Origin: Salinisphaera dokdonensis
GTDB lineage: Bacteria > Pseudomonadota > Gammaproteobacteria > Nevskiales > Salinisphaeraceae
Direction: 5' to 3'
DNA: 64,000 nucleotides
Assembly: GCF_040361215.1 (NCBI RefSeq)
Contig: NZ_APND01000004.1
Coordinates: forward strand, 62,001 to 126,000
This document shows, piece after piece, positions 35,522-44,445 of the stretch. Under the pieces are notes generated by a model. The model was not told the origin of the DNA. It saw only the letters and a list, made by a program, of their open reading frames with translations, and searched no databases. The position numbers and the translations under genes are program-made. The stretch's first letter is position 1, and every line of letters begins with the position of its first letter.

Positions 35522-36349
35522 CTAGCGATACTTGTCGTTCAGCGCCCAAAGCCGCGCTACGGTATCGACATCGGGTGTGCCGTCGTAGCGAGCGGGGCGG
35601 AAATGCATCTGGAACGACACCAGCACTGAGTGCGTCCTTTGATCGAGCACGCCGGTGACCGGTATTTGATAGCCGTAGCGCGAGAGCGCCGACTGGATGG
35701 CTGCGATATCCGGCATGCGCTGGAAAAAGCGTCGCCGGTAGGCATCCACCGTGGCGGCGTCCGGCCAGGCGCCTATACCGCGACGATAGAGTTCTTCCCA
35801 GGGGAACGCGGGGCCCGGGTCGACTTTTCGCCCGGGCGCGATATCCGAGTGCCCGACCACGTTCACCGGCTGAATGTCGTAGCGCCGGATAATGTCGCGT
35901 GCGAGCGTGGTCACGGCCTCGATCTGGCCGCCGCCGAAACCTTGCCAGGCCGGTCCGCCGGCCGTCTCGATCGGCCCCGCGTTGACGATTTCGATACCGA
36001 TCGAGCTGTCGTTGAGATGGCTGCGGTCGGCCCAGGCGCTGGTACCGGCATGCCAGGCCCGCGCGTACTCGTCGACGAGCTGATACACGACCGGATCACC
36101 ACTATGCTCGGGCGGCCGATCGCCAACGAGGTAGTGTGAGCTGACGGAGTTGCCGGTCAGCACCTTGAGTGCGCGCGGTTCGTCGCCACCGGTGTAATGC
36201 ATCACCAGAAATCGCACGCGCTGATTGTAGGCACGCGCGCTCTGTGCCTGATCCGCCCAGTAGCCATTGCGCTGCTTGAGGGTGGCGGGCGTACAGGCGG
36301 TAATCGCCCAGGCGATACCGACCAACAAGGCCAGACGGGTCGTGCGCAT
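35522..36349 (-). CDS. N-acetylmuramoyl-L-alanine amidase, AmiD-type lipoprotein
   Basis: A 275-residue peptidoglycan amidase. The start at 36349 gives a lipoprotein signal peptide with Cys19 in WAITACTP; upstream in-frame ATGs exist but add a non-signal extension. The Amidase_2 domain carries the zinc ligands in VMHYTGG and VVGHSDIAPGRKVDPG, with GIEIVN between them. Residues from about 205 form a peptidoglycan-binding domain (QSALSRYGYQIPVTGVLDQRT). By analogy with E. coli AmiD it would be an outer-membrane lipoprotein acting on anhydro-muropeptides and sacculi. Confidence 0.9.
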   Translation of the reverse strand: MRTTRLALLVGIAWAITACTPATLKQRNGYWADQAQSARAYNQRVRFLVMHYTGGDEPRALKVLTGNSVSSHYLVGDRPPEHSGDPVVYQLVDEYARAWHAGTSAWADRSHLNDSSIGIEIVNAGPIETAGGPAWQGFGGGQIEAVTTLARDIIRRYDIQPVNVVGHSDIAPGRKVDPGPAFPWEELYRRGIGAWPDAATVDAYRRRFFQRMPDIAAIQSALSRYGYQIPVTGVLDQRTHSVLVSFQMHFRPARYDGTPDVDTVARLWALNDKYR

Positions 36350-36389
36350 GAGGGCTTCACTCCGGGGTTTCGACATCAGTGGTAAGGAA

Positions 36390-36788
36390 TCAGGCTTCGC
36401 CATCGGCAAAACGATCCTTGATATAGGTCACTTCGGTTTTGCCGTGCGGCTTGGGTTTGCCGTCGTCGCCCATGCACACGAACACCAGTTCGTCGATCGT
36501 GAGGATGCTCTTGCGGCTGATCTTGTTGCGCACTTCGCAGCACATGGTTAGCGACGTAGTGCCGAATCGTACGGCGGCGATGCCCAGCTCGATGATGTCG
36601 CCCTGGCGCGCGCTGGAGACGAAATTGATTTCGGAGATGTACTTGGTGACGATATGCGCTTGGTCGAGCTGGATGATCGCGTAGATCGCGGCTTCTTCAT
36701 CGATCCAGCGCAGCAGACTGCCGCCGAAAAGCGTGCCGTTGGGGTTGAGATCTTCCGGCTTAATCCACTTGCGCGTATGAAAATTCAT
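36390..36788 (-). CDS. Acyl-CoA thioesterase, YciA-like hotdog fold
   Basis: A 132-residue cytoplasmic thioesterase starting at 36788 (GAGGATC upstream). NPNGTLFGGSLLRWIDEEAAIYA contains the hotdog-fold motif with the active-site acidic residue region, and EINFVSSARQGDIIELGIAAVRFGTTSLTM is typical of the YciA/BACH branch. It would hydrolyse acyl-CoA esters; chain-length preference is not predictable. It is divergent from hrpA and about 40 bases upstream of the amidase gene on the same strand. Confidence 0.88.
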   Translation of the reverse strand: MNFHTRKWIKPEDLNPNGTLFGGSLLRWIDEEAAIYAIIQLDQAHIVTKYISEINFVSSARQGDIIELGIAAVRFGTTSLTMCCEVRNKISRKSILTIDELVFVCMGDDGKPKPHGKTEVTYIKDRFADGEA

Positions 36789-36946
36789 GATCGATCCTCG
36801 ATCGCAGCTTGGCCGCAAAGCCATGCAGGCTACCCGATGCGCTGCGGATCGGCCATGACCCGATCGATCGCCAGATCGCACGCCCGCACGACACGCTTTT
36901 ATGCGCGTCATACGTGGTGGCGTATCGCCATTGTTCAGGAGTGTCG

Positions 36947-39900
36947 TTGACTCAAACCGCCAAAAAAGTTGATTTGCTCGCCGATGTCCAAAGTCGGGAC
37001 CGGCATGGTCTTCAGCAGAAACTGCGGCGTGCGCGAACCGACGACGAGCGTGCGCGCGTCAATGCAGCCATCGAGGCCAGTGCGGCTATCACCCGTGAGC
37101 GAGCGCACGCCCAAGGCAACGTCTCTCTCGTCGAGGGACTGCCGGTCACCGAGCGAGCCGAGGAGATCGCAGCGGCCCTGCGTGAACACCAGGTGGTGGT
37201 GGTCTGTGGCGAAACCGGCTCGGGCAAGACGACCCAGCTGCCCAAGATTCTCATGCAGGCCGGTTTTGGTGCGCGCGGGCTGATCGGCCATACCCAGCCA
37301 CGCCGACTGGCCGCGCGCAGTGTCGGCCAGCGTATCGCTGAAGAACTCGACACGCCGTTCGGCGAACGGGTGGGTTTTCAGACCCGTTTCGAAAAGAAGC
37401 TGAGCGATGCCACCCAGATCAAGTTGATGACCGACGGCATTCTGCTGGCAGAGACCGCGCGCGATCGTTTTCTCAACCGCTATGAAGCGATCATCATCGA
37501 CGAGGCGCACGAACGCACCCTCAACGTCGATTTCCTGCTCGGCTATCTCAAGCAGCTGCTCAACAAGCGGCCCGACCTGAAGGTCGTGGTCACTTCGGCC
37601 ACGATCGATCCGGACCGCTTCGCCAAATTCTTTGGCGACGCGCCAGTCATCAACGTGGAAGGGCGCGGCTATCCTGTGACCGTGCGTTATCGCCCGCCGG
37701 AGGAAGACGCCGACCTGGCGCTCGCCATCGAATCGGGCGTGCGCGAACTCTGGCGCGAAGGCCCGGGCGACATCCTCGTCTTTCTGCCCGGCGAGCGCGA
37801 TATCCGTGATTGCGAACAGCATTTGACCAAGGCGCTCGCCGGCGACAAGCATAACGCCGAGATCGTGCCGCTCTACGCACGCCTGACACGCAGTGCCCAG
37901 AACCGGATCTTCTCGGCCAGCAACGGCAGGCGTGTGGTGCTGTCGACCAACGTGGCCGAAACCTCATTGACCGTGCCGGGCATTCGCTATGTCATCGATA
38001 CCGGGCTGGCGCGCATCAGCCGCTACTCGACCTCCGCCAAAGTCCAGCGACTGCCGATCGAACCGGTGTCGCAGGCCAGCTGCAACCAGCGCGCGGGCCG
38101 CTGCGGACGCGTTGCGCCTGGGATCTGCATCCGTTTGTTCGACGAGGACGATTACAACAACCGGCCTGCATTCACCGACCCCGAGATCCGGCGCACGAAT
38201 CTGGCCAACGTGCTACTGACCATGGCGGATCTGAAACTCGGCGAGATCGAACGTTTCCCGTTCGTCGACCCGCCCGAGCGGCGTTATATCAACGACGGCC
38301 GAAACCTGCTCATGCAGCTGCAGGCGATGAGCAACGGCAAGATCACCAAGCTCGGCCGCCAGTTGGCAAGGTTGCCGCTGGACCCGCGTATCGGTCGCAT
38401 GCTCATCGCCGGCAACGCTATGGGCGTGCCCACGGCCATGCGCGTGCTCGCTGCTGGTCTGACGATCCAGGACCCGCGCGAACGCCCGGCGGCCCAACGA
38501 CAGGCGGCGGATCAGGCGCAGCGCGAGTTCGTCGACGTACGCTCGGATTTCACCAGCCTGCTCAAGCTCTGGGACGGCTTCTCGGCAGCGCGCAAGGAAC
38601 ACAGCGGCAATCAGCTGCGTCGCTGGTGTCGCGAGCGGTTCATCAATTTTATGCGCATGCGTGAATGGGAAGATCTGGCGCGCCAGCTGCGCCGTATAAC
38701 CGCCGATCTCGGCATGAGCCAGAACCCGACCAACACGCCGCTGGCCGAAGTCGATTTCGTGGCGCTCCATCAAGCGCTGCTGCCGGGTCTGCTCGACCAT
38801 GTCGGACAGCTCGACGAGAAGGGCGAGTACCAGGGCGCCCGGGGGCGCAAGTTCCGTATCTTTCCCGGCTCCGGGCTGGCAAAGAAGAACCCGAAATGGA
38901 TTGTGGCCGGCGAGCTACTGGAAACCAGCCAGCTGTTCGCGCATACGATCGCGGGCGTCGACCCGAAATGGATCGAGAAAGCCGCCGAGCATCTGGTTAC
39001 GCGTGAGCACTACGAACCGCACTGGGAGAAACGCCGCGGCCAGGTGGCCGCGCACGAGCGCGTCAAGCTGTTCGGTCTCACGCTGGCGGACGGGCGCAAG
39101 GTGGACTTCGGCCGCATGGAGCCGGCCGTCGCACGCGAGATATTCATCCGGGACGGACTGGTGGCCTTTACCGTCGCCGATTCCCGTGGGCGGCTGCCCG
39201 AGTTTCTGCAGTACAACCAGATGATCGTTGACGACATCGCCGCCCAGGAAGCGCGTTTTCGGCGTCGCGACCTGCTCGTCGACGAAACCACCCAGGAACG
39301 TTTCTACGACGAGCGCCTGCCGGCGACCGTGCGTGATCGCAAGACGCTGCAGCAGTGGTTGAAGGACAACGACGACCTCGTGCTGCGTTTCGACGAGGAG
39401 ACGTTGTTGCGTCATGCCGGCGTGGATCTACCCGAGGACGCCTATCCCGAAACCATGCGTCTGGGCGATCTGCCGATCGGCCTAGACTACGCCTTCGAGC
39501 CCGGCACCGAACGCGACGGCGTCACGGCGCGTGTACCTCTGGCCGCACTCAATCAAATGCCGGCTCAGCGTGCTCAATGGCTCGTGCCGGGGCTGCTCGA
39601 GGAGAAATATCGCGAATACCTAAAAGCGCTGCCAAAACGGCTACGCCGTGCGGTAGTACCAGTGCCTGAATTCGCCCGCGCTGCCGCCGAACGCGCCGAT
39701 TTCGGCGAGGGCGATCCGCTAGACGCTCTGCGTGAAGCGGTCCATGCCATGACCGGCGTGCAGATCCCGGCCGACGCTTGGGACGACTTCACGCCCAGCG
39801 CGCATCTGCAACTACGTTTCGAGATCGTCGACGACGATGGTGAAACCGTGGCTGTCGGCCGCGACCTCGAGGCTCTGAGCCACGACCTCAGCGGTCGAGC

Positions 39901-40852
39901 CCGCGCCGCGGTTGCCGAAGCCTCCGACGATGATCTGTCCGAGACGGGACTGACGGCCTGGCCGGATCGCGACCTGCCCGAACAGGTAGAGCTGCGTCAC
40001 GCCGGTGTGCGAGTGCAGGCAACCCCGGCGCTGATCGATCGCGGCACCCATGCAGACCTCGAACTGCTCGACGACCCCGAACAGGCGGCAGTGCAACATC
40101 GCTTGGGGACCATCCGTTTGCTACGCCTCGGCGCAGCCAAGCAGTGCCGACTGGTCAAGCGCGACCTCAAGGATTTCAAATCGCTCGCGGTCCAGAAATG
40201 GCCAGACCCGCCGCCGACCGCGCTAGCTGACCCGGCGACGCAGAGCAGCATTGCGCTCGATACCGAATCGGTACTGCTGGCCGATCTGCTCACCGCGCTG
40301 ATCGGCCCGCATATAGAAACGCCGATCAGAACTACGGCCGCATTCGCGTCGCTTGTCACTGAAGTGCGCGCAGACCTTGTGGCCGAGGCGGTCGCACTCT
40401 GGCAACGCCTACAGCCGGCCCTCGCGAGACTCGCGGCCGTCAATAAGCGGTTGTCGAAGAATATCGGCCTCGACTGGATGGCGGCCGTGGAAGACATGCG
40501 CGATCAACTCGCCCATCTCGTCTACGCTGGGTTCATTAATGATCAGAACGACCCAGCGGCCTTCGCGGGACACTTGGACCGCTACCTGGCCGCTCTGGAA
40601 CAACGCCTAGACAAACTGGCACGGGAAGGTGCCAGCGCCGATAAACAGCGCATGCAAGAGATTGCGCCGTACTGGCACGCGTACAAGCAGCGTGCTGAGC
40701 GTGCGCTATCACGTCGACAACGACCGCAGGAACTGCGGACGCTGCGCTGGATGGTCGAGGAATACCGCGTACAGGTATTCGCTCAACCGTTGGGCACCGC
40801 AATGAAAGTGTCTGCTAAAAGGCTCGATACGCTCATCTCCGAGCTCAAGTAA
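36947..40852 (+). CDS. hrpA: ATP-dependent RNA helicase HrpA
   Basis: HrpA is a DEAH-box helicase involved in mRNA processing and rescue of stalled ribosomes. The start is set at a TTG at 36947 with AGGAG five bases upstream, giving 1301 residues, the same as the E. coli protein length; longer frames lack similarity. Motifs in order: GETGSGKTTQ near 91-99, IIDEAHERTLN, TSATIDPDRF, VLSTNVAETSLTVPG and QRAGRCGR. A long C-terminal region (DUF3418-like) follows. It is flanked downstream by a 540-base non-coding region. Confidence 0.96.
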   Translation: MTQTAKKVDLLADVQSRDRHGLQQKLRRARTDDERARVNAAIEASAAITRERAHAQGNVSLVEGLPVTERAEEIAAALREHQVVVVCGETGSGKTTQLPKILMQAGFGARGLIGHTQPRRLAARSVGQRIAEELDTPFGERVGFQTRFEKKLSDATQIKLMTDGILLAETARDRFLNRYEAIIIDEAHERTLNVDFLLGYLKQLLNKRPDLKVVVTSATIDPDRFAKFFGDAPVINVEGRGYPVTVRYRPPEEDADLALAIESGVRELWREGPGDILVFLPGERDIRDCEQHLTKALAGDKHNAEIVPLYARLTRSAQNRIFSASNGRRVVLSTNVAETSLTVPGIRYVIDTGLARISRYSTSAKVQRLPIEPVSQASCNQRAGRCGRVAPGICIRLFDEDDYNNRPAFTDPEIRRTNLANVLLTMADLKLGEIERFPFVDPPERRYINDGRNLLMQLQAMSNGKITKLGRQLARLPLDPRIGRMLIAGNAMGVPTAMRVLAAGLTIQDPRERPAAQRQAADQAQREFVDVRSDFTSLLKLWDGFSAARKEHSGNQLRRWCRERFINFMRMREWEDLARQLRRITADLGMSQNPTNTPLAEVDFVALHQALLPGLLDHVGQLDEKGEYQGARGRKFRIFPGSGLAKKNPKWIVAGELLETSQLFAHTIAGVDPKWIEKAAEHLVTREHYEPHWEKRRGQVAAHERVKLFGLTLADGRKVDFGRMEPAVAREIFIRDGLVAFTVADSRGRLPEFLQYNQMIVDDIAAQEARFRRRDLLVDETTQERFYDERLPATVRDRKTLQQWLKDNDDLVLRFDEETLLRHAGVDLPEDAYPETMRLGDLPIGLDYAFEPGTERDGVTARVPLAALNQMPAQRAQWLVPGLLEEKYREYLKALPKRLRRAVVPVPEFARAAAERADFGEGDPLDALREAVHAMTGVQIPADAWDDFTPSAHLQLRFEIVDDDGETVAVGRDLEALSHDLSGRARAAVAEASDDDLSETGLTAWPDRDLPEQVELRHAGVRVQATPALIDRGTHADLELLDDPEQAAVQHRLGTIRLLRLGAAKQCRLVKRDLKDFKSLAVQKWPDPPPTALADPATQSSIALDTESVLLADLLTALIGPHIETPIRTTAAFASLVTEVRADLVAEAVALWQRLQPALARLAAVNKRLSKNIGLDWMAAVEDMRDQLAHLVYAGFINDQNDPAAFAGHLDRYLAALEQRLDKLAREGASADKQRMQEIAPYWHAYKQRAERALSRRQRPQELRTLRWMVEEYRVQVFAQPLGTAMKVSAKRLDTLISELK

Positions 40853-40903
40853 AAACTCGGAGGACGAGTCAAACGGCGTTTTTCTACGCGCACGAGAGAC
40901 CAC

Positions 40904-40920
40904 TGTCGGTATCGGTGACA
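40904..40920. promoter_or_regulatory. Distal TGTC-N9-GACA inverted repeat (candidate enhancer site)
   Basis: TGTCGGTATCGGTGACA is a 17-base imperfect palindrome about 390 bases upstream of the -24/-12 promoter. It shares outer arms and the following GG with the proximal copy at 41080. Confidence 0.45.
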
Positions 40921-41079
40921 CTCGGCAAAGATACGATCCTTGCCTTCTCTATTGCTCGGGTGAACGAAAAAATCCAATAGATACAGTCACGCGGGAATTA
41001 TCTCGAAATTGATGATCGAAGAGAAATACGAACTGCTTGTCGCGGCAAGGCCACGCCGGCTGCCAACCCACGTGCCATG

Positions 41080-41096
41080 TGTCGGATCATCTGACA
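41080..41096. promoter_or_regulatory. Proximal TGTC-N9-GACA inverted repeat (candidate enhancer site)
   Basis: TGTCGGATCATCTGACA is a 17-base palindrome with seven of eight arm positions matching, about 212 bases upstream of the -24/-12 promoter, a usual distance for activators of sigma-54 promoters. Confidence 0.55.
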
Positions 41097-41291
41097 TTCG
41101 ATGCGGCCTTGGCGACAAATTGACGAATAAGTCAGAAGTTCGTCGGGCCCATGCGGTTTAATTTTTTATGAAATCGACATCGAAGTTTGCTTGAGAAACC
41201 CTACAAGCGCCTGTTGATAAAACGAAATAATCCGGATCGGCGGGGCCTGTTTCATATCTTTGGGTCCGCGGGCGATCAGTCCGGACGCGTT

Positions 41292-41307
41292 TGGCCTGTG
41301 TCTTGCA
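41292..41307 (+). promoter_or_regulatory. Sigma-54 (RpoN) promoter
   Basis: TGGCCTGTGTCTTGCA matches the consensus TGGCAYR-N4-TTGCW with a single mismatch and has the required GG-N10-GC spacing. Transcription would start near 41318, giving a leader of about 75 bases before the ATG at 41393. Confidence 0.75.
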
Positions 41308-41392
41308 ATCCCCTCATCAAGCCGCAGCAGCGCCTCACCGCCTGATGGGCTTATGAAGAGCCAATGGTCATTCCATCATGAGGGGTAAAGAG

Positions 41393-42019
41393 ATGAACCT
41401 ACGTCAAAAACTAAGCGGTGTGCTCGCGCTGCTGCTCGTATCCGCCGGCGCACAGGCGACACAGATCCAGGCCGGTTATACGGTTGTTGCGAACGAGACC
41501 GACCCGGGTCTCGTAATAGAAAACATGGATATCGCATCCAACCCGTTCACCTTTGATCTGGACCCGGGCGACTCCGTTACGTTTGATCTTTTCAAGATAT
41601 GGACCAACGAAGGAACGGTTAACGGTGACGACCAAGACCCGATGGGGATAGCTGTCAACTTTGACTTCATTCTGCCCGAGGTCGGTGGCTCGACCGTGAG
41701 CGGCGACACGGTAGGTAACAGCGTGTTGTTCGGCCTGTATCAGGAAGGCATGTTGACCTGGAATGGCCCGGCCGATTTCTTCTATGGACCTTTTGGTGAC
41801 GGCCAGATTCAGATCTCGTTGTCCGACGAAACGTTCAACGAAGGTTTGTTCGGTCTAGATGGGGGTAAGCGCAACGGTGCGAGAGTCGCGGCCACGCTGA
41901 GCCTGATCGCCGATGCAACCGTAGCTGCGCCTGGCACGATTGCGATGTTTGCACTCGCTCTGGTGGGCCTGGGATTTGTGGCGCGTCGCCGCCGCTCGGG
42001 TTTCGATTCGACGATCTAG
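41393..42019 (+). CDS. Secreted protein with PEP-CTERM-like sorting tail
   Basis: A 208-residue protein with AGGGG upstream of the ATG, a Sec signal peptide ending AGAQATQ near residue 22, an acidic beta-rich middle (choice-of-anchor type, low in Lys/Arg, no cysteine), and a tail made of APGTIAMF, a hydrophobic helix and GLGFVARRRR. That tripartite tail is the PEP-CTERM design recognised by exosortase, although the PEP residues are replaced by AAP. By family knowledge such proteins are exported, cleaved and often tied to exopolysaccharide or biofilm. No exosortase gene is in this window. A terminator follows, so it is monocistronic. Confidence 0.82.
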   Translation: MNLRQKLSGVLALLLVSAGAQATQIQAGYTVVANETDPGLVIENMDIASNPFTFDLDPGDSVTFDLFKIWTNEGTVNGDDQDPMGIAVNFDFILPEVGGSTVSGDTVGNSVLFGLYQEGMLTWNGPADFFYGPFGDGQIQISLSDETFNEGLFGLDGGKRNGARVAATLSLIADATVAAPGTIAMFALALVGLGFVARRRRSGFDSTI

Positions 42020-42041
42020 TAGCGTCAAGTCGACGGTATCG

Positions 42042-42072
42042 AACCGGCAACCTTTGGGTTGCCGGTTTTTTA
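42042..42072 (+). terminator. Intrinsic terminator after the PEP-CTERM-like gene
   Basis: AACCGGCAACC and GGTTGCCGGTT form a perfect 11-bp stem with a TTTG loop, followed by a T-run. Confidence 0.95.
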
Positions 42073-42519
42073 TTGCCGTTGATTGTCTAGTTACCGATAG
42101 CGCAGCCGCGCTTCATAATGGTGGCTGGAATTGCGGACGCCGCGGCGAGATTCGGCCGACGCCTCTATCCCGCGGCCGGTTACATCTGATGGATGGCCGC
42201 GCACTTTCGAAGTGTTCGCATGTTGCCCACCGGTGTTGGCGACGCGGCTGGCCAAAAAATCAAGGTTTCATCTGGGCGACGGTCGAGAGGTAGTGCTTGC
42301 TTTCGACAAAGCACGGAAGTGAACTGCGGACAACCGGGTCGAAGAAGTCTGCGAGCCGTGAACGATTTGTACGACCCTGAGGGTTATGAGAACCGGCAGA
42401 CCCTCCGTGCACTCAGTGGCCTCAACTGACGGCCGGGTGTGTTTACCCATGTGACTCGGCCACGCGTGCGGCTTTGTCTAGTAAAGTAAGCGCACATACA
42501 CGCTCTGGGATCATTGGAT
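42073..42519. other. Intergenic region without a convincing gene
   Basis: About 450 bases. Short open frames exist (for example 42193-42429, ending NDLYDPEGYENRQTLRALSG) but none has a ribosome-binding site or a recognisable domain. It may contain the decayed end of a former gene. The last part must hold the promoter of the IalB-like gene. Confidence 0.5.
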
Positions 42520-43038
42520 ATGTCGTTGCGCCTTGTATCGGGTTTTAGCGCCGCCGTTTTCGCGGTATCGCTGCTGTTTTCCGCGCCGGGCTTCGCTCAG
42601 CAATCCGGCGGCGAGAATATGAAGGTCGAGACCTATAACGACTGGGAAGTTCGCTGCCCTGAACAGGCCAGGAACGGCGGCTGTGAGATGACGCAGCTCG
42701 TCAACAGTCCGGATAACGGCAAGCCGATTTTGCGCGTGGTGATGGGGTACCCGCCGGAAGTGGATACCGCGGCCATGGTGTTCATCTTGCCGCTGGGCAC
42801 GCGGCTGGCGCCGGGCGTGCAGCTGCAGGTGGACAGCGGCCAGGCGCAGGCGTTTCCGTTCCAGATTTGCCTAGAGCAGGGCTGCCGAGCGGATTTCCCG
42901 GTCGACGACGCGCTGCGCAATCGCATGCGTAGCGGCAGCAACGCCACCGTGAGCCTGATTGATCCGCAGGGCGAGCGCATGGACCTGACTGTTTCGCTGC
43001 AGGGGTTTACCGACGCGGACAACCGTATCCGTCGATAG
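42520..43038 (+). CDS. Invasion-associated locus B (IalB) family periplasmic protein
   Basis: A 172-residue protein with a signal peptide ending GFAQQSG near residue 27, followed by the IalB domain: ETYNDWEVRCPEQ, GCEMTQLV, and LEQGCRADFPVDDALRNRM. The four cysteines of the family, likely in two disulfides, are present. IalB was named from Bartonella, but homologues are widespread in non-pathogens and the role is unclear. The ATG at 42520 is used; a TTG at 42514 is an alternative. Confidence 0.85.
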   Translation: MSLRLVSGFSAAVFAVSLLFSAPGFAQQSGGENMKVETYNDWEVRCPEQARNGGCEMTQLVNSPDNGKPILRVVMGYPPEVDTAAMVFILPLGTRLAPGVQLQVDSGQAQAFPFQICLEQGCRADFPVDDALRNRMRSGSNATVSLIDPQGERMDLTVSLQGFTDADNRIRR

Positions 43039-43101
43039 CTGCCAAGCGCGCCAACCGATGCGGCGGCCTGCAACTGGCCCCAGTCGGTTGGCGCGGGCAC
43101 A

Positions 43102-43725
43102 ATGGCGAGCAGCGTTCCAACCACCCCCGCCATGACTCACAACCCCGACGCGCCTAGTCCGGAATCCCGTACCGAGTATTCGTATGAGGCTTTCGGGCGC
43201 GACTTTTTTGAGACGGCGGTTACGACGGATCGTATCCAGGCTGCATTAGCGAGCCTGACGGGTAATGCGATCGACTTCGGGCCCCGCAATGTCGGCCCGG
43301 CGGGGCTGGCCAGCATCAAGGCAAAGGGGGAAATACGCGAGCCTTCGGTCTCGTCAGTAGAAGGCGATCTGATTCAGTTTTCGGTCGTCATCCCGATCTA
43401 TCTCGAGCTGACTGTGCGTCTTGCGGCTCACGATCACCGTTTTCGTGCGGATCTACGCGCCAAGCTGTCGTTGACGGCGCGCGCGAAACGTCCCCTGCAT
43501 GTATTCATCGATATTCCCGCACCGAGCGAGAAGGATGTCGAAGTGAAAATCGAGGCCCAGGGACTGCGTGCCTCGGTACTGGATGGGGTCGCGGACGTGG
43601 ATGGAGAGCTGCGCCGCTTCGTCGCGCGCTACATTGCCAAAGAGATCGAGAAACCGAATATTCGATCGATGCGCGATATCGATGTTCGTCGAGCGCTCGA
43701 GAAGAACTGGGAAGACACCGCCTGA
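43102..43725 (+). CDS. Conserved-looking cytoplasmic protein of unknown function
   Basis: A 207-residue protein without signal peptide or membrane helix. The first 40 residues are polar; the rest alternates beta-like segments (IQFSVVIPIYLELTVRL, RPLHVFIDIPAPSEKDVEVKIEAQGL) and ends in a helix, IRSMRDIDVRRALEKNW. An ATG at 43132 is an alternative start, and neither has a good ribosome-binding site. The composition of the middle part resembles lipid- or ligand-binding beta folds, but I cannot assign a family. Confidence 0.6.
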   Translation: MASSVPTTPAMTHNPDAPSPESRTEYSYEAFGRDFFETAVTTDRIQAALASLTGNAIDFGPRNVGPAGLASIKAKGEIREPSVSSVEGDLIQFSVVIPIYLELTVRLAAHDHRFRADLRAKLSLTARAKRPLHVFIDIPAPSEKDVEVKIEAQGLRASVLDGVADVDGELRRFVARYIAKEIEKPNIRSMRDIDVRRALEKNWEDTA

Positions 43726-43734
43726 GCGACGGCG

Positions 43735-44316
43735 CTATTTCCGCTCGCTGTCGAGTTCGCGAACGACCTGTTCAAGCTCTGCAAGTAGCGGCGCGATCGA
43801 GGCGTCGAAAGCCTCATTGAGTGCGAGCAGTTCGGGCAACGCGTCCCCAACCGGATTTTGGCGACGCAATCGCCGCTTGACCGAGTCGAGCGCTCGTTTT
43901 ATTCCCTCCGGCTGCGCATAACCGACCAATACGCTGGATAGCCCGCGGAGACGGTCGGCACTGAAGGGCGCGTCGTCTGGCCATTCGGTGATTACGCGCG
44001 TCTGCGCGCGGCGTGCAAAGACGGGCAGCGACTCGTCGTGAAAACGATGCCATTGCCGCGCCAGCGCGTGATCGAGGCCGATATCGACAACGATGCCGGC
44101 ATAGCGACGCAGCGGCGGATTGAAGCGCTGGCGTAGTGTGCGATGGAGGGCATGGTCGTCGCTGTGGCGGTCGATGGCGCGATGAAGCTTGATCCCGTGC
44201 CGCGTACGCGGCGCAAAACGATCGTCGAGCCAGCCTTTGATCTCGTCGCCAAGGATCTGGCCCGCGAAAGATGTATTGCTGCGGTCTGCGAGCAACAGGT
44301 GAGCCAGCAGATTCAT
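43735..44316 (-). CDS. acpH: Acyl carrier protein phosphodiesterase (AcpH/YajB family)
   Basis: A 193-residue protein starting MNLLAHLLLADRSNTSFAGQILGDEIKG, the typical opening of AcpH, which removes the phosphopantetheine group from ACP. The metal-binding histidine/aspartate pattern is visible in GIKLHRAIDRHSDDHALH and VVDIGLDHALARQWHRFHD. It is convergent with the unknown gene before it and divergent from the aminotransferase gene. Confidence 0.9.
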   Translation of the reverse strand: MNLLAHLLLADRSNTSFAGQILGDEIKGWLDDRFAPRTRHGIKLHRAIDRHSDDHALHRTLRQRFNPPLRRYAGIVVDIGLDHALARQWHRFHDESLPVFARRAQTRVITEWPDDAPFSADRLRGLSSVLVGYAQPEGIKRALDSVKRRLRRQNPVGDALPELLALNEAFDASIAPLLAELEQVVRELDSERK

Positions 44317-44393
44317 GGTTTGGTTTCGTCGCGCATACCCTCAGCATACAGGCCGCTAGAACCTTTATCGGTGCGACGCTACCGGCGACGTCA

Positions 44394-44409
44394 CTGTTTT
44401 ATGCGACAG
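44394..44409 (+). promoter_or_regulatory. LexA-box-like palindrome upstream of the aminotransferase gene
   Basis: CTGTTTTATGCGACAG fits CTGT-N8-ACAG, with flanking A and T extending it to ACTGT...ACAGT. The core is less AT-rich than in the imuA box. One such match is expected by chance in a sequence of this length, so the assignment is weak. Confidence 0.3.
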
Positions 44410-44445
44410 TAAGTGCTTTGACGCGCAGACACTCAGGTGGAGCAC

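Larger units (their letters stand above)
40853..41392 (+). promoter_or_regulatory. Long regulatory region ahead of the PEP-CTERM-like gene
   Basis: 540 bases without a recognisable coding region and richer in A+T than its neighbours. It contains two TGTC-N9-GACA inverted repeats (40904 and 41080), a TGAC-N6-GTCA repeat at 41121-41134, AT-rich stretches near 41150-41175 and 41215-41235, and a sigma-54 type promoter at 41292-41307. The layout (distant repeats, AT-rich spacer, -24/-12 promoter) is what an enhancer-dependent promoter looks like. Confidence 0.65.

Noticed and set aside
41121..41134. TGAC-N6-GTCA repeat as a third activator site
   Set aside because: Arms are shorter and differ from the two TGTC-N9-GACA sites; such a short palindrome is expected by chance in an AT-rich region.
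42193..42429. Small frame downstream of the PEP-CTERM-like gene
   Set aside because: No ribosome-binding site, composition unlike neighbours, no recognisable end of a known family.
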